Below are positions 5,633 through 6,994 of a stretch of 6,994 nucleotides of DNA, piece after piece (within the stretch, counting starts at the first letter, position 1; each line of letters starts with the position of its first letter). The position numbers and the translations under genes are program-made. The stretch covers positions 9,857-16,850 of the forward strand of contig DHSK01000118.1 of assembly GCA_002408445.1 (NCBI GenBank), given 5' to 3'. The notes beneath the pieces are model-generated. The model was not told the origin of the DNA and searched no databases. It worked only from the letters and a program-made list of their open reading frames with translations. The stretch is from Syntrophomonas sp. UBA5288. Lineage in GTDB: Bacteria > Bacillota > Syntrophomonadia > Syntrophomonadales > Syntrophomonadaceae.

Positions 5633-6967
5633 GTGATTAGTTTTACCAGAAAATCCGGAATAGCAGCAATTATTGCTGTATTTGTATTTACCATGGTATT
5701 CGTATGTACCGATGATCTGCAGGCTTCTTCCCCGGTTGCCATAGTTATTGACGGCAACCGGCTGGAAATGAACGAAAATACCGGGCTGCCCGTTATAATA
5801 GATGAAAGGACCTATGTACCGCTTAGAGTTATCAGCGAGAATTTAGGGGCTCAAGTAGATTGGATCAGTGACACGCAACAAGTCATCATATACACCAAAG
5901 CGAAATCAAATTCTTACCCTGTTCCAGCCAATTGGGATGGTGGGGTTCAAATAGTAATAGACGGACAACCATTAACCATTCCTTCAGGTTACGGCCAGGC
6001 CTATATCAGCAAACTTGACCGGGTAATGCTCCCTCTTCGGGCGGTAGGAGAAGCACTTGGGTGTGAGGTTAAGTGGGTAAGTGACACCAGCACCGTCTTG
6101 ATTAATGCAAAAACCGATGAAATAGAAAATCCGGTAGATGATGTAGATAATAGTGATAATACTCCTAATTTGGTAGATAATCAGCTCTTGAATGATCTGG
6201 CCCAGTTTTCGACCAACCTGAAGTTAAGCGATGGCTCCGTAATTAATTCCAGTGCGCTGGCCAACATGGATGCCTCCAATTTTAGCGCAGAACAGTTGAA
6301 TAATTTTAGAGTGTATCTGGACCAACTGAATAAATATCCAAAAGTAATAAACCTGCCTTCGGGTGAAACGATAAGGATATCCGATTTATCCATTATGGGT
6401 CCATCTATATTATCAGCGGCCCAAATTCAAGATTGGTTAGATAATGAAACACCCCGCATACAGGCCAAAATGGCAGCATCAGGCAGAGAGTTCGTACCTT
6501 TTGCTGATTTAGCGGAACTTTATATCAGAATTGGTGAAGAATATGGCATCAGAGGGGATATCGCATTTTTCCAGGCAGTCAAGGAAACGAATTACTTCCA
6601 ATTCACCGGTCAGGTCACACCTGCGCAGAATAATTACTGCGGCTTATGGGCCACAGGCAGTCCGCTGACCGGACAGGAATCAGGTAATGGCGCCGACCCC
6701 CGGTATGTAATATTTGAACCCGGTCTGCACGGCGCAACTTTTGTTTCGCCTGAAGCAGGAGTAGAAGCACACATTCAGCATTTATATGCCTATGCCACCA
6801 AAAGTCCATTGCCTGCGGGTAAGGTAATAATTGATCCCCGTTTTTCGTTAGTTAGCAGAGGTATAGCTCCTAATTGGCAGCAATTAAATGCCCGGTGGGC
6901 AGTTCCGGGAACCACCTATGGACAGAGTATAATATTTGATTATTGGTGCAATGCATTGAACAGATAA
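5633..6967 (+). CDS. Secreted cell-wall hydrolase: two stalk domains plus glucosaminidase domain
   Basis: Probably cleaves the glycan strands of peptidoglycan outside the cell, in wall turnover, division or spore-related remodelling. Of 444 residues: a Sec signal peptide (basic RK, hydrophobic 9-25, likely cleavage near LQA-SS at 31; Cys25 lacks a proper lipobox); two copies of the copper-amine-oxidase N-terminal-like stalk domain (about 35-90 and 105-160), each with IVIDG, PLR, LG and W-SDT landmarks, which in this family are not enzymatic and bind no known copper; an acidic Asp/Asn-rich linker (161-184); two tandem repeats of about 43 residues of unrecognised type (181-270); then a glucosaminidase (GH73-like) domain from about 285 to the end. 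In the last, Glu318 in AVKETNYF is the likely catalytic acid, with QNNYCGLWATG (332-342), GVEAHIQHLYAYA (376-388), DPRF 401-404 and YG 429-430 typical of the clostridial form. It is divergent from the kinase gene; no terminator is seen in the 27 bases left. Exact bond specificity is not determinable here. Confidence 0.9.
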   Translation: MISFTRKSGIAAIIAVFVFTMVFVCTDDLQASSPVAIVIDGNRLEMNENTGLPVIIDERTYVPLRVISENLGAQVDWISDTQQVIIYTKAKSNSYPVPANWDGGVQIVIDGQPLTIPSGYGQAYISKLDRVMLPLRAVGEALGCEVKWVSDTSTVLINAKTDEIENPVDDVDNSDNTPNLVDNQLLNDLAQFSTNLKLSDGSVINSSALANMDASNFSAEQLNNFRVYLDQLNKYPKVINLPSGETIRISDLSIMGPSILSAAQIQDWLDNETPRIQAKMAASGREFVPFADLAELYIRIGEEYGIRGDIAFFQAVKETNYFQFTGQVTPAQNNYCGLWATGSPLTGQESGNGADPRYVIFEPGLHGATFVSPEAGVEAHIQHLYAYATKSPLPAGKVIIDPRFSLVSRGIAPNWQQLNARWAVPGTTYGQSIIFDYWCNALNR

Positions 6968-6994
6968 GCCTCAAAACCCCATTTGTCATTGCTA

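Noticed and set aside
5699..5710. Lipoprotein signal at Cys25 of the wall hydrolase
   Set aside because: The residues before the Cys (VFV) lack the small residue required at -1 of a lipobox; a normal Sec cleavage near residue 31 fits better.

Overview
The window looks like the chromosome of an anaerobic Gram-positive bacterium of the Clostridia (Bacillota), possibly near Syntrophomonadaceae or Peptococcaceae. The basis is strong purine-rich ribosome binding sites (AGGAGG, TGGAGG, AAGGGGG), use of TTG and GTG starts, moderate GC content, a Bacillus-like NADP isocitrate dehydrogenase, a DegV protein, and a secreted wall hydrolase built from copper-amine-oxidase-type stalk domains plus a glucosaminidase domain. 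The lineage is inferred from remembered family resemblance, not from a search.

Layout. (1) Bases 1-1116, plus strand: 3' part of icd, cut by the window edge and closed by a hairpin terminator at 1140-1170. (2) 1231-2094, plus strand: metF, with its own likely promoter and a TTG start. (3) 2095-2324: a 230-base gap between convergent genes. It is GC-richer than its surroundings and holds a 55-base imperfect palindrome resembling a REP or mini-transposon hairpin. (4) 2325-3146, minus strand: a DegV/FakB-type fatty-acid-binding protein. (5) 3232-5310, minus strand: a large membrane hybrid histidine kinase (2 TM, PAS, HisKA, HATPase, REC, Hpt), upstream of degV on the same strand. The short gap between them contains an imperfect direct repeat that duplicates the ribosome-binding region. 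(6) 5311-5632: an AT-rich divergent intergenic region. (7) 5633-6967, plus strand: a secreted stalk-domain/glucosaminidase protein with a GTG start.

How the genes relate. icd supplies 2-oxoglutarate and NADPH; metF supplies methyl-tetrahydrofolate for methionine synthesis and/or the methyl branch of the Wood-Ljungdahl pathway. They are separated by a terminator and a promoter, so they are probably separate transcripts. The kinase may be co-transcribed with degV or degV may have its own promoter. No separate response regulator is visible, so the kinase's output partner must be elsewhere. The divergent wall hydrolase could be a target, but only its position suggests this.

No plainly new system (phage defence, CRISPR, toxin-antitoxin, secondary metabolism) is visible. 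The points most worth a second look are small: a tandem 43-residue repeat of unrecognised type in the wall hydrolase, a PAC-domain remnant fused to the kinase membrane anchor, the duplicated degV start region with a two-codon ORF, the intergenic palindrome, and substitutions at usually conserved positions in the kinase H-box and in MetF.
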